From positions 1 to 64,000 of the forward strand of contig CAYQTT010000003.1 in NCBI GenBank assembly GCA_964420555.1: a stretch of DNA of 64,000 nucleotides, written 5' to 3'. The notes under the pieces are model-generated. The model saw only the letters and a list, made by a program, of their open reading frames with translations. It made no database searches and was not told the origin of the DNA. Positions 32,809 to 41,227 of the stretch are shown here, piece by piece. This stretch comes from UBA4417 sp964420555. Lineage in GTDB: Bacteria > Bacteroidota > Bacteroidia > Bacteroidales > UBA4417. The position numbers and the translations under genes were made by a program. How positions within the stretch are numbered: the first letter of the stretch is position 1; every line of letters starts with the position of its first letter.

Positions 32809-34008
32809 TTAACGTTCATTTTTAAAAAACTCCTGTTTGAAATAATACCTGAAGGAGAACTGAATTTTGGTTGCCGAAGTTTTCCACCCATCGCTGAAAT
32901 TTTCCCTGTTGATCCAAATAACCTCCACGCCTGCTGTCGCAGAAGGTACCGGGTAAAATAACAGGTTTGCGCTGGCATATTTTCCATTCCGGAAGGCATC
33001 AGTATTCTGACCATCAGTATTTTCAGTATAAATAGCAGAATATCCCATGGAACTGCTGAATTTTTCGTTCCACCTGTGATTTAAGTAAGTGGAGAAAGTA
33101 TAGAGCGGCAAAGCCACCCCTTTTATAGGCGAAGTGGTATTTCCGAAATCATTTTTAATAGCGATATCAGTAGGAGCATCGTTCATATAATTCTGAATGC
33201 CCCGGCCATAAATCGTCTGTCCGATAAAATCGGTTTTTGTACCAAGTTTGAGTTTTGTACTCAGGTTAAATCCCCATCCAATGGCGCTGCCGCTCAAATC
33301 GTAAGGTTCATTTCCCTGGTCAATCCAACCTACTTTGCGCACAATACCAGCAATTTCTGCATATCCCCATTCCTTTGTTAAGCGAAACTCAGCTGAAAAA
33401 TCGGGCAACGAAAACTTTGGTGCCACATCAGTAAGTTCAATCCTGTCGCGGTAAACACCTTCGTCGGCACTGGCACCCGGACGTTCGAGAGCAAAAGCCA
33501 GCCGCTTTTCTCCCTGTAGTGGTATAAACCTGACCTGTACATTTTTAGCCAGCGACATACCCACAGGCCCCCAATATTCAACAGTATTAGGAAATCCATC
33601 CGAATCGCAGAACAAGCTCCAGTTATGCCCAACACCAAGCATACCTAATTCGGCATATGCATATATCATGTGAAATGTTGTGCGCCCGGCATCAGCTCCT
33701 GCACCAAATAAGTCGAATGAAAAGCGTGTCATCAGTTCACCGTATTTTGTCGGTGTGAAACTCTTTATGTTAAGCATCGACTGACGTACACAAAAGTAAA
33801 CATTTCCATTGGAGCCATATTCGCCTTTGTACGAAGGCAATTGAGTCGGACGCATAACATCAAAATAATCAGGATTTACCTGATCAAAATTGTACCCCAC
33901 ATCGGTCATGATCTGACCCGATATTTCAAATGAAGTTTTCTTTGCATCCTGGGCAGAAAGGTAAAAGAAGATAATGCTTCCGGCTACTGTGAGTAAGAGT
34001 TTTTTCAT
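32809..34008 (-). CDS. DcaP-like trimeric porin, outer-membrane beta-barrel
   Basis: A 399-residue protein with a signal peptide (LLTVAGSIIFFYLSAQ, cleavage about residue 20). The mature sequence starts FEISGQIMTDVGYNFDQVNP and contains SNGNVYFCVRQSMLNIKSF and the porin-like alternating pattern WGFNLSTKLKLGTKTDF through to a final FSFRYYFKQEFFKNER. It matches DcaP-like porins, which form diffusion channels for small anionic or aromatic solutes. Expected in the outer membrane. Followed downstream (minus strand) by nothing related; a helix-turn-helix regulator lies upstream on the same strand. Confidence 0.85.
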   Translation of the reverse strand: MKKLLLTVAGSIIFFYLSAQDAKKTSFEISGQIMTDVGYNFDQVNPDYFDVMRPTQLPSYKGEYGSNGNVYFCVRQSMLNIKSFTPTKYGELMTRFSFDLFGAGADAGRTTFHMIYAYAELGMLGVGHNWSLFCDSDGFPNTVEYWGPVGMSLAKNVQVRFIPLQGEKRLAFALERPGASADEGVYRDRIELTDVAPKFSLPDFSAEFRLTKEWGYAEIAGIVRKVGWIDQGNEPYDLSGSAIGWGFNLSTKLKLGTKTDFIGQTIYGRGIQNYMNDAPTDIAIKNDFGNTTSPIKGVALPLYTFSTYLNHRWNEKFSSSMGYSAIYTENTDGQNTDAFRNGKYASANLLFYPVPSATAGVEVIWINRENFSDGWKTSATKIQFSFRYYFKQEFFKNER

Positions 34009-34169
34009 AACTAATAATCAAACTTAATGAACGATGCATCCTAAATCATTCTCAAAGTTCGTATATAATGTTTAAATTTCAACTTTATAATCAGAATTAT
34101 TCACCAGTGTTATGCCATGAAGGGTAAGAAGAGGATAGACTGACTCGCCGAAAGACAGATCAATTATAC

Positions 34170-35207
34170 TTACAGCACATACCGGTACGAATAGGATTCC
34201 TTTTTAAATTCCTCAAGTTTCTCGTAGAGCGGTGTAAAAAACCGGTTGCATTCGAGCCCTGAAGTACCACTGATATGGTTTCCCGTTTTCATTATTACGC
34301 GCAGCGACTTCTCAACCTGATTACAAAAAACAGGATTGGTTGTTGTTAGCAAATCCAAGGAATTGTGCGTCATCAATATTTTTTTTATCCCATCCCTTTG
34401 TATAAAAACGGTATTATCGACAAGAAGCACTTCGTTAAAGAAAATTTTCATGTTTTCGTCTCCGTCAACTGTAACAGTTTGTCCCACATGAAATTTACAC
34501 CCTTGCTCGGTCTGATCCTGCATGTGCCTGATAAGAGCTTCATATTTTTCGAAAAGTGTGGTCGCGACCTGTTTATTAGCGAAAAAACCCGAAACGCGGC
34601 AAAACTCAATCTGCTGCATCAGGCGGGTAAATGTTTCCTGACACCATATTTCGATTACGTTAGCTGTATTGTACGAAGAAAGCACCTGCTTACCTAAATT
34701 AAGCAGATCAACAGGCATACCGTTGATATCAAATAACTTTTCATGATATTCAGGATAATGGAGCAGCATTTTTTTCCAGAAATAGATCTTAAACGCGGCC
34801 AGTTCAGGGAAATCAAAATAATAAAATATGGGTAAGTCCCGCGCCACCATAATCACTTCTTTGGCTCGGGCTTCTTTTACTTTTACTATCTCTACAATCC
34901 TTAACCGAAGCCATTCTTCAAACCCATTGTCCTCGGACCTTAGCTTAAAAGGTTGAAACAAAACATCAGCATTATTATTACCGAAAAGCGAATCGACTGA
35001 TATCCCAAACCGGGTGCACAGTACCTTCATTTCTTCGATTGACAGTTCCTTGTCGCCACGTAGTCGCCGGTATGCGCTGTCGTAACTAAGTTCCAATATA
35101 TCTGCAATTTCATGTACAACAGAAATATGACCTGGCAAGCGCTGCCTGATTGATTCAAAAAATAATTGCTGTATAACTTTTCCCTTATTCATTCTATTAA
35201 TATTCAA
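34170..35207 (-). CDS. helix-turn-helix regulator of a Bacteroidota-specific type
   Basis: A 345-residue protein. An XRE-like helix-turn-helix is visible near residues 25-70 (VVHEIADILELSYDSAYRRLRGDKELSIEEMKVLC). The rest is a helical/alpha-beta region of unknown ligand specificity; it contains YYFDFPELAAFKIYFWKK and GCKFHVGQTVTVDGDENMKI. Similar large proteins recur in Bacteroidota genomes as lone regulators. Start at ATG 35207. It might regulate the porin gene downstream on the same strand (161 bp gap), which is inference. A palindrome TGTTGCAACA lies 42 bp upstream of its start. Confidence 0.75.
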   Translation of the reverse strand: MNINRMNKGKVIQQLFFESIRQRLPGHISVVHEIADILELSYDSAYRRLRGDKELSIEEMKVLCTRFGISVDSLFGNNNADVLFQPFKLRSEDNGFEEWLRLRIVEIVKVKEARAKEVIMVARDLPIFYYFDFPELAAFKIYFWKKMLLHYPEYHEKLFDINGMPVDLLNLGKQVLSSYNTANVIEIWCQETFTRLMQQIEFCRVSGFFANKQVATTLFEKYEALIRHMQDQTEQGCKFHVGQTVTVDGDENMKIFFNEVLLVDNTVFIQRDGIKKILMTHNSLDLLTTTNPVFCNQVEKSLRVIMKTGNHISGTSGLECNRFFTPLYEKLEEFKKESYSYRYVL

Positions 35208-36050
35208 TACATTACAAATCAGAAAATCACCTTATGAGTTTAACCTCTGTGTTGCAACAACGCTTTTCAAATTCATTATCAGCCAGGGAAAAGGGACACT
35301 GTAGTTACCCAAAGGGGCGCAAATAATGTTTGAAAGAACTAAAAAGCGTTTGAAATGAGTAAAGTGCAGCTTAATAGGAATTTAGAATTGATAGTAAACC
35401 AAAAAACAGTATAAATAGGTGCAAACAAGGGTATCCTTTCTGTCACTTTTCGAAGTAATACTTGCGCAGGAAGATAATAATGATCTACAAAAACCAAAGC
35501 CAACTACATTTTATACCTCAATGACTACTGCGCTGTAAGAAACAGAACACCTATATCCCGGAATATTGATACAGAAAATTAATTCTCGGGAAATAAGTAA
35601 GCCTGGAGTAACATTATATAAAGGTACAAAATCTGAAACCTGAAAGCAACAACTTTATAATTTTGATTCCTCGTAAACCGCGCCGAAATAGTTTATGATG
35701 TGTGCAATGCCGGTTATATGCACTCTATTAAATATCAATAATTTTTACTGAAACTGATTACAATTTTTATTAAATACCAACTACCTATTGGATGCTCTCG
35801 CAAAAATTGCAAAAACATAAGAATGGAAATAGTGAAAAAGACCATTCTACCTCAAATTATACAAATCACATGCTTCATGTTTGCGGAAATCAGTTTCCCG
35901 GTACAACGAAGTGCTTCTAACTTTGTAGCTGTAAATTAATCTCATTCATTAATCCGTTGCGCTGCGCTTGTTTGTATAATACTGATTTTAAACTATTTAT
36001 TACCGCTTGTATTAATAAAACAGGCACAGAATAACACAAAACCAAAAATC
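35208..36050. other. intergenic region of about 840 bp, no gene found
   Basis: No ORF over 60 codons of the right type, no tRNA and no large hairpin were seen. It holds the palindrome TGTTGCAACA (35250-35259) and two GTTTGAAA copies 20 bp apart (35328 and 35348). It probably holds divergent promoters plus degraded sequence. Confidence 0.5.
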
Positions 36051-36881
36051 ATGAAAACAATCAGATTACTGTTGTTGATTGCAGCAATAGTGAGTATTGC
36101 GTGCATCAGTTGTTCAAAGTATGAGGCAGAAGAGAGCATTGCCCCGGAATTAAAGGACTTACCAGCCCTTCCATATGCTATTGATAATCAAGTAAATCCT
36201 ATCCAATCCTGGACTGAAAATTTTGCATCTTCAACTTCGTTAACTACCAATTGGAAACTATTCGGTAAACCCAGTCCGAAATGGGTTTCCTCCGGCTATA
36301 ACAGGCAGGGACTTTTTGATAACAACGGTCCTTCGCCTTATAAAAACTATGCAATATCGAACCGCATTGTAGGTAAATACAAGGGCTATACCTTAGAGGG
36401 AGAAGTAATGCTTCAAATAACAAACTCATACGGATCATGCGTTTGCCCTGGCATAGCAGTTTCTCGTGAAAATAATCCGGTAGTTAATTCGAACAATGAA
36501 ATTCCCACCAGCATTTCCATGAAAATCGTATTTGCAGGATACAATGCCACCTGGTTTCCAAAAGATATCCGAGGATATACCTGGTTTGTAATGGAGTTAT
36601 TAACCGAAAATGGGGATGTTTTATCATCGGGTTATATACCAGCTAATGAGTATGCTAATGGATGGCATAATTTTAAAATTGAAGTTACTGAAGCAAGGTT
36701 TGCTAAGTTTTATTGCGACAACAAACTTCTTTGGGCTCCATTTGCACGTATAGACCCATTAATGATGAGCGATCGAAAAATGGTTCTTGGTTATACCTCC
36801 GACGGGTATGCGAAAACAATGGCTGGTGTTGCTTACCACAACATGGTAAAAGCAACATATCTGGTTGGGCCTGAATTTTAA
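36051..36881 (+). CDS. lipoprotein with concanavalin/jelly-roll-like domain
   Basis: A 276-residue protein with a lipoprotein signal peptide (hydrophobic stretch then ISCSK, lipidated Cys near 21). The mature region resembles the laminin-G/concanavalin-like jelly roll (SWTENFASSTSLTTNWKLFG, then EVMLQITNSYGSCVCPGIAVS, EYANGWHNFKIEVTEARFAKFYCDN, AGVAYHNMVKA). It is therefore predicted to be a surface or periplasmic carbohydrate-associated protein, but no catalytic site is visible. Single gene; a terminator follows at 37023. Confidence 0.75.
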   Translation: MKTIRLLLLIAAIVSIACISCSKYEAEESIAPELKDLPALPYAIDNQVNPIQSWTENFASSTSLTTNWKLFGKPSPKWVSSGYNRQGLFDNNGPSPYKNYAISNRIVGKYKGYTLEGEVMLQITNSYGSCVCPGIAVSRENNPVVNSNNEIPTSISMKIVFAGYNATWFPKDIRGYTWFVMELLTENGDVLSSGYIPANEYANGWHNFKIEVTEARFAKFYCDNKLLWAPFARIDPLMMSDRKMVLGYTSDGYAKTMAGVAYHNMVKATYLVGPEF

Positions 36882-37022
36882 AACCGAATAGTTACCAGCT
36901 TATTAATCTACTGACTGACTAAAAAACATAATTAAAATTGTGAACTGTCAGTCGAAAAATACCCCGCTCTTTCGCAACGATATGAATGAGGAGATAATTA
37001 AGCGGGTTATTGTTTATAGGGT

Positions 37023-37060
37023 GATGTCCGTCTTTGTGGGTGCAGAGGCGGACATTTTTT
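37023..37060 (+). terminator. rho-independent terminator downstream of the lipoprotein gene
   Basis: GATGTCCGTCT pairs with AGGCGGACAT (one G-U pair), loop of about 10 nt, then a T-run to 37060. Confidence 0.75.
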
Positions 37061-37154
37061 TAGGCTGTTACACTTACATTTGATACTGCAATCCCGGGAA
37101 TAATTTCACTTGACTATAAGTCTGTCTTTCCATCAGATAATCTGTTAACACAAA

Positions 37155-39422
37155 CTATCCTTCAATCCAGCTTATAGCAGCATCGTAGGTACTGAAAACT
37201 TCGACACTTACCGGGTAAAAAGTTTTAATATGCAACCCGAACATGGTTGAAAAAGCAACTTGCTGTGGGGTTGAAGTGAGTAATGCAAACTTGCGTAAGC
37301 TGTTGCTTCGGGGCATTGCTTCGAAAATTCCTATAATTTCAGGAAGTTCTTTAACCTCCAGACTAAAAACTGCTTGTCGTAAGTCGATCAGCACAGGATG
37401 TTCAGGCTGGTAGTCGCTGCTGCTCCAAATGAGTTTTAATTCCGATTGCATAATCTCTTTTGTGAATTTGCCAATCAGGGCTGCAAACGCAATTTTTCTG
37501 GACTGGATAAATTTATATTCTATCCTGCCTGATTTAGTAATCTCAGGCTGCGAAACGGGAATAATTTCTGTTTCGCTGAGTGGCAGTGAAAAACTAAAAG
37601 TGCTTCCCTCTCCTTTTTCGCTTTTAAGCCAAATTTGTCCTCCATTTCGTTGAACAAGGTCTTTGCAGAGAAGTAAACCAAAGCCTGTGCCTTTTTCGCC
37701 GGCAGTTCCCGGAGAAGAGCCCACCGCATCGATCCGGAACATTTTATCCTGTTTTTCTTTTGCTATACCGGTTCCGTTATCAATAACTGAAATTATTGCA
37801 AATGAATCTTTTATTTCGGCTATAATCCTGATGGTTCCTTCTGCATGGGTAAATTTTACCGCATTGCTCACCAGATTACGCAATACGGTTTGTATCGCAA
37901 ATTTATCGGCAAAAGCACTAATTTCTTCCGGGCATTCGTATTGAATAGTAATGTTTTTAGTATTAGCATCATCAGTATGCGCGGTAACAATTTCGGAAAT
38001 CACCCTGGCAAGTGAAAACAGTTCTTTTTTCCTTTCGCCACGTCCCATCTGCACCGCCGACCAGTCGAGTAAATCATTCAGCAACTGAAATGTTTGAGTG
38101 GCCGAGGTATGAAGTGTGGTTGAGATTTCTATAAGTTCGTCTTCATCAAATTCTTTAATATTATCGACCAGGAGTTCCGAAAGTTTCATCATCGAACCCA
38201 AAGGGCTTCGCAGATCGTGCGCCATAATTGAGAAAAGTTTATCTTTTTCCCTGTTTACAAGTGCCAGTTCCTGGTTAATACGGGCCAGGAGTTCTTCTGC
38301 CTTTTTCCGTTCAAGCATTTCGGCTTGTAATCCTTCGTTGGCATTACTTAACTCAGCAGTTCTTTTGTCAACCTTGCTTTCGAGCTGAGCGTTTATCATC
38401 CGCATTTCCTTTGTTAGTTTGATATTATCAGTTATAACAAGGTATTGATGGATAATAAAGAGGATAATTACAAGAGCAATCATTACCAACGAGCCATGAA
38501 AAAGCACAAACGACTGATTAATAACAAAAGCCAGTAACAGGCCTATAACAGTAATAAGGAAAACGCCAGGCAGATACACAATCCAGTTTCCCTGTTTAAA
38601 AGCGGCAATCTTTTTTTCACTTTCCGGTTCGGGTTGCCGGAACCTGATTTCTTTATAACCGATCATGCTGGCAACCATCAGAAAAGCATAAAAGAAATAA
38701 TACCCGATATCAACGATATAATTTTCAATTACAGGCGAATACAAACTACTGATAATATAAAACGAATCGCTTAATAAAATCAGAAATGATGAAGCCAGCA
38801 GCAGACTCAACACTTTCTGTATACTTTTATTCTGATAGGTAAAAAATAGTATCATTATCACCCAAAGGAGTATAACGTCAAGAACCGGATAGATAAACAC
38901 CATAAGCATGGTGAGTTTGTCGTGATTCAGGTCAGCGTTACCGGGAATAAACAACAGTGTTAAAAAAATGACAACTGCTGATAGAAACAAAATACTAATT
39001 TCAATAAACACCATATTCCGACGTCGCGAGGGCGGCTGCGAGCCCGGAATCGTTAAAACGGCAGCTATTAATAATAGTGTTGCAGATACATAAAAAATAT
39101 CGCCAAAAGAAATAAACGGATCTACTTTCATGCTTAGCAATACCAGATATGATGCATCGCCCAGCACCCAGGCTGCCATGCTTAAACCAATAATGAGTAT
39201 AGTACGGGTAAAAATGTAGTTCCGCTTTCGAGAAACGAAATAAATTGTGGCAATAACCGAAAAGGCAACTACTGCAATACTTAAACCGAATACAGCATTG
39301 AAAATTCCTTCTACTTTTGAGGGCAATAAAAAGTTGACCAATAAATTTACAGCTATAACAGCGGCACTGAAGATCAATATACGAACAGACTTTGTACGGT
39401 CGAGAATCGTTGTTATAGTCAT
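37155..39422 (-). CDS. membrane histidine kinase with C-terminal SpoIIAA-like domain
   Basis: A 755-residue protein. The first 335 residues hold about ten hydrophobic helices; a coiled-coil (about 340-395, MRMINAQLESKVDKRTAELS) leads to a HisKA domain with the phospho-acceptor His402 in SIMAHDLRSPLG. HATPase motifs follow: N box near 519-524, DNGTGIA (548-554), GTGFGLLLCKDL (578-589). Residues about 635-755 form an unusual extra domain resembling the SpoIIAA/STAS-like family (PVLIDLRQ, LRKFALLTSTPQQVAFSTMF, FSTYDAAISWI). No cognate response regulator is adjacent. The kinase identification is firm; the C-terminal domain is by pattern only. Confidence 0.85.
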   Translation of the reverse strand: MTITTILDRTKSVRILIFSAAVIAVNLLVNFLLPSKVEGIFNAVFGLSIAVVAFSVIATIYFVSRKRNYIFTRTILIIGLSMAAWVLGDASYLVLLSMKVDPFISFGDIFYVSATLLLIAAVLTIPGSQPPSRRRNMVFIEISILFLSAVVIFLTLLFIPGNADLNHDKLTMLMVFIYPVLDVILLWVIMILFFTYQNKSIQKVLSLLLASSFLILLSDSFYIISSLYSPVIENYIVDIGYYFFYAFLMVASMIGYKEIRFRQPEPESEKKIAAFKQGNWIVYLPGVFLITVIGLLLAFVINQSFVLFHGSLVMIALVIILFIIHQYLVITDNIKLTKEMRMINAQLESKVDKRTAELSNANEGLQAEMLERKKAEELLARINQELALVNREKDKLFSIMAHDLRSPLGSMMKLSELLVDNIKEFDEDELIEISTTLHTSATQTFQLLNDLLDWSAVQMGRGERKKELFSLARVISEIVTAHTDDANTKNITIQYECPEEISAFADKFAIQTVLRNLVSNAVKFTHAEGTIRIIAEIKDSFAIISVIDNGTGIAKEKQDKMFRIDAVGSSPGTAGEKGTGFGLLLCKDLVQRNGGQIWLKSEKGEGSTFSFSLPLSETEIIPVSQPEITKSGRIEYKFIQSRKIAFAALIGKFTKEIMQSELKLIWSSSDYQPEHPVLIDLRQAVFSLEVKELPEIIGIFEAMPRSNSLRKFALLTSTPQQVAFSTMFGLHIKTFYPVSVEVFSTYDAAISWIEG

Positions 39423-39726
39423 ACAATTATCGCTATTAATTATTTTTTATGTAAACCACTATATAATAATGATTTAGCAAAGTCAAAAAATTTAAAAGTT
39501 TGAATTTTAATCATTTCAACCTGTCAACCAGAACTTATCATTTTTCAAAAATACAAAGAAACCTTATTGTTCCAACAATATGTAAGGCATACTGTTCATT
39601 TTCAGAGTCAGGGCTCAAAACATCAGATTCCTTTACGGACATTGCCGATTCAGAACCGAAACTTCAGAATTAACTGAATCATACAGTAAACTTATGTAAT
39701 TGCCAGTGGTTTTATAAATAAGAATT
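39423..39726. other. divergent intergenic region without a gene
   Basis: About 300 bp, AT-rich. Only the -7 box of the rhodanese-like gene (39727-39734) is recognisable next to it. Confidence 0.45.
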
Positions 39727-39734
39727 TACCTTTG
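39727..39734 (+). promoter_or_regulatory. -7 element of the rhodanese-like gene
   Basis: TACCTTTG matches TAnnTTTG. It ends with the G of a possible GTG start at 39734, which therefore cannot be within the transcript; this favours the ATG at 39767. Confidence 0.5.
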
Positions 39735-39766
39735 TGCTTTTTAATACATCATTCTATTCTAAAAAA

Positions 39767-40183
39767 ATGAAAAATTTCTTCGAGGGAAAAGCTATAGTAT
39801 CAAACGGAATTTACAATCTTTCGCCAAATCAGGCTTTTACGATGTGCAGCGAAGGTGCTGTAATAGTGGATGTACGTGAAGAATACCTGAACCGGTACAA
39901 AATATTTGATGTACCAGGACTTTTTTTCTGCCCGAAATCGCAACTGGCAAAACTATCTGCAGACCTTCCAAAAGATAAGCCGCTTATTGTTGCTGATGCC
40001 AGCGGAATACATAGTCCGGAAGCTGTACGATGGCTGATGGAAAATGGTTTTGAAGGTAAATGCGCTAATCTTTCGGGCGGATTGGTTGACTGGGAACATT
40101 CGGGCTTGCCGATTGTAATTGATATAAACGAAAGATTGTCAGGACCCTGTGTTTGTCAGCTCCGACCAAGAGAGAAAAAATAA
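39767..40183 (+). CDS. rhodanese-fold protein lacking the catalytic cysteine
   Basis: About 138 residues from ATG 39767. The rhodanese fold is clear: NLSPNQAFTMCSEGAVIVDVREEYLNRYKI, FFCPKSQLAKL, PKDKPLIVADASGIHSPEAVRWL and CANLSGGLVDWEHSGLPI. The active-site loop, normally C-R-S-G-x-R-S, reads D-A-S-G-I-H-S, so the sulfur-accepting Cys is replaced by Asp. Extra cysteines occur near the end (GPCVCQL). It should not be a thiosulfate sulfurtransferase; a binding role is possible. A GTG start at 39734 is unlikely because it lies in the promoter. Confidence 0.85.
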   Translation: MKNFFEGKAIVSNGIYNLSPNQAFTMCSEGAVIVDVREEYLNRYKIFDVPGLFFCPKSQLAKLSADLPKDKPLIVADASGIHSPEAVRWLMENGFEGKCANLSGGLVDWEHSGLPIVIDINERLSGPCVCQLRPREKK

Positions 40184-40194
40184 CAGATATTCCA

Positions 40195-40211
40195 CTTATT
40201 GCACCAATAAG
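40195..40211. terminator. weak hairpin between convergent genes
   Basis: CTTATTG (40195-40201) pairs with CAATAAG (40205-40211) with a 3-nt loop. T-runs are not directly attached, so termination is uncertain. Confidence 0.3.
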
Positions 40212-40232
40212 GGATTATTCAAAAAAATGGGG

Positions 40233-41024
40233 CTACTTCTTTTCCCAGTGCCGGTCAGCTTCTTCGATCAATTTTTCGGAAGATTCTTTACCCAGGTAAG
40301 CATCAATTGCAGCATGAACCAGGTAAATTATCGGCGTTAACGCAATAGCCAGCAGCACTTTATACGAATACTGCACTATCCCGACCTTTAAAACCTGGGC
40401 GAAACTCCAGTTACCAAGAAAATAAAAAGCGATCATCAGTATTACAAAACTGTCGATAAGCTGCGAAACTACTGTTGATCCAGTTGCACGCACCCAAAGG
40501 TATTTATGCCCGGTTATTTTTTTGAAATAATGAAACACATAAGCATCCACTAACTGGCTAACCAGGAATGCTGTAAGCGAACCAACGATAATCCCCAGTC
40601 CCATCCTGAAAATTGTGGTATAAGCAAAATTGATATCAAAAGGCCTGCCCTGTGCATCCTGTCCGTTCAGCTGCAGCCAGAAATCAGCTGGTGGCATATC
40701 CGTCCATAAAAGAATGATTAAGAAAGCGTAAGCTATCATTCCTGCCGTAATAAAACTGATACGACGGACTCCTCTTTTACCGAAATACTCGTTTATGATA
40801 TCTGAAAAAATAAACACTATCGGCCAGATGAGCACGCCAACACTCAGGTTCAAACTGGTGATCATTCCGAAGAAATTAATCTGAAGAGGCGATATACCCA
40901 GCAATTTCTCCACCGAGAATATTTTAACCCCGCCAAACTCCGCTATAAGTGCATTGGTGATAAAAAAACTTGCTAGTATCAGGTAAAGAGATGTTTTCCT
41001 GTTTATGAGTTTGGTTTCAGGCAT
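40233..41024 (-). CDS. yhhQ: queuosine precursor transporter, YhhQ family
   Basis: About 263 residues from the ATG at 41024. Seven or so hydrophobic segments; VFIFSDIINEYFGKRGVRR, GSLTAFLVSQLVDAYVFHYF, and TGSTVVSQLIDSFVILMIAFY are the DUF165/YhhQ signature with acidic and Gln residues within helices. The family imports queuine/preQ bases for tRNA modification. A further ATG at 41072 exists but lies inside the 44-bp repeat element and adds a lysine-rich tail (EEKKKPKTKNN), so I prefer 41024. Substrate by family, not proven here. Confidence 0.9.
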   Translation of the reverse strand: MPETKLINRKTSLYLILASFFITNALIAEFGGVKIFSVEKLLGISPLQINFFGMITSLNLSVGVLIWPIVFIFSDIINEYFGKRGVRRISFITAGMIAYAFLIILLWTDMPPADFWLQLNGQDAQGRPFDINFAYTTIFRMGLGIIVGSLTAFLVSQLVDAYVFHYFKKITGHKYLWVRATGSTVVSQLIDSFVILMIAFYFLGNWSFAQVLKVGIVQYSYKVLLAIALTPIIYLVHAAIDAYLGKESSEKLIEEADRHWEKK

Positions 41025-41056
41025 GTTATTTTTTGTTTTCGGTTTCTTTTTTTCTT

Positions 41057-41216
41057 CTTGTGACGCAGGCATTGCGTCGTAATAGTGGCCGGTTGATAGG
41101 GCAGAGACGCAAGCATTGCGTCGTCACAGTGGCCGGTTGAGAGGGCAGAGACGCAAGCATTGCGTCGTCACAGTGGCCGGTTGAGAGGGTAGAGACGCAA
41201 GCATTGCGTCTTTACA
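41057..41216. repeat. 44-bp tandem palindromic (REP-like) repeats
   Basis: Four copies (starting near 41057, then at 41101, 41145 and 41189; the first is diverged and the last partial) of a 44-bp unit containing GACGCAAGCATTGCGTC, a near-perfect palindrome with 7-bp arms and a 3-nt centre, followed by CAGTGGCCGGTTGAGAGGG. Similar GACGCAA...TTGCGTC elements are dispersed in many genomes. The first copy overlaps the possible longer N-terminus of yhhQ. Confidence 0.85.
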
Positions 41217-41227
41217 TCTTTATGTTT

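Noticed and set aside
41057..41216. CRISPR array
   Set aside because: Units are contiguous 44-bp repeats with no unique spacers between them and no cas genes nearby.
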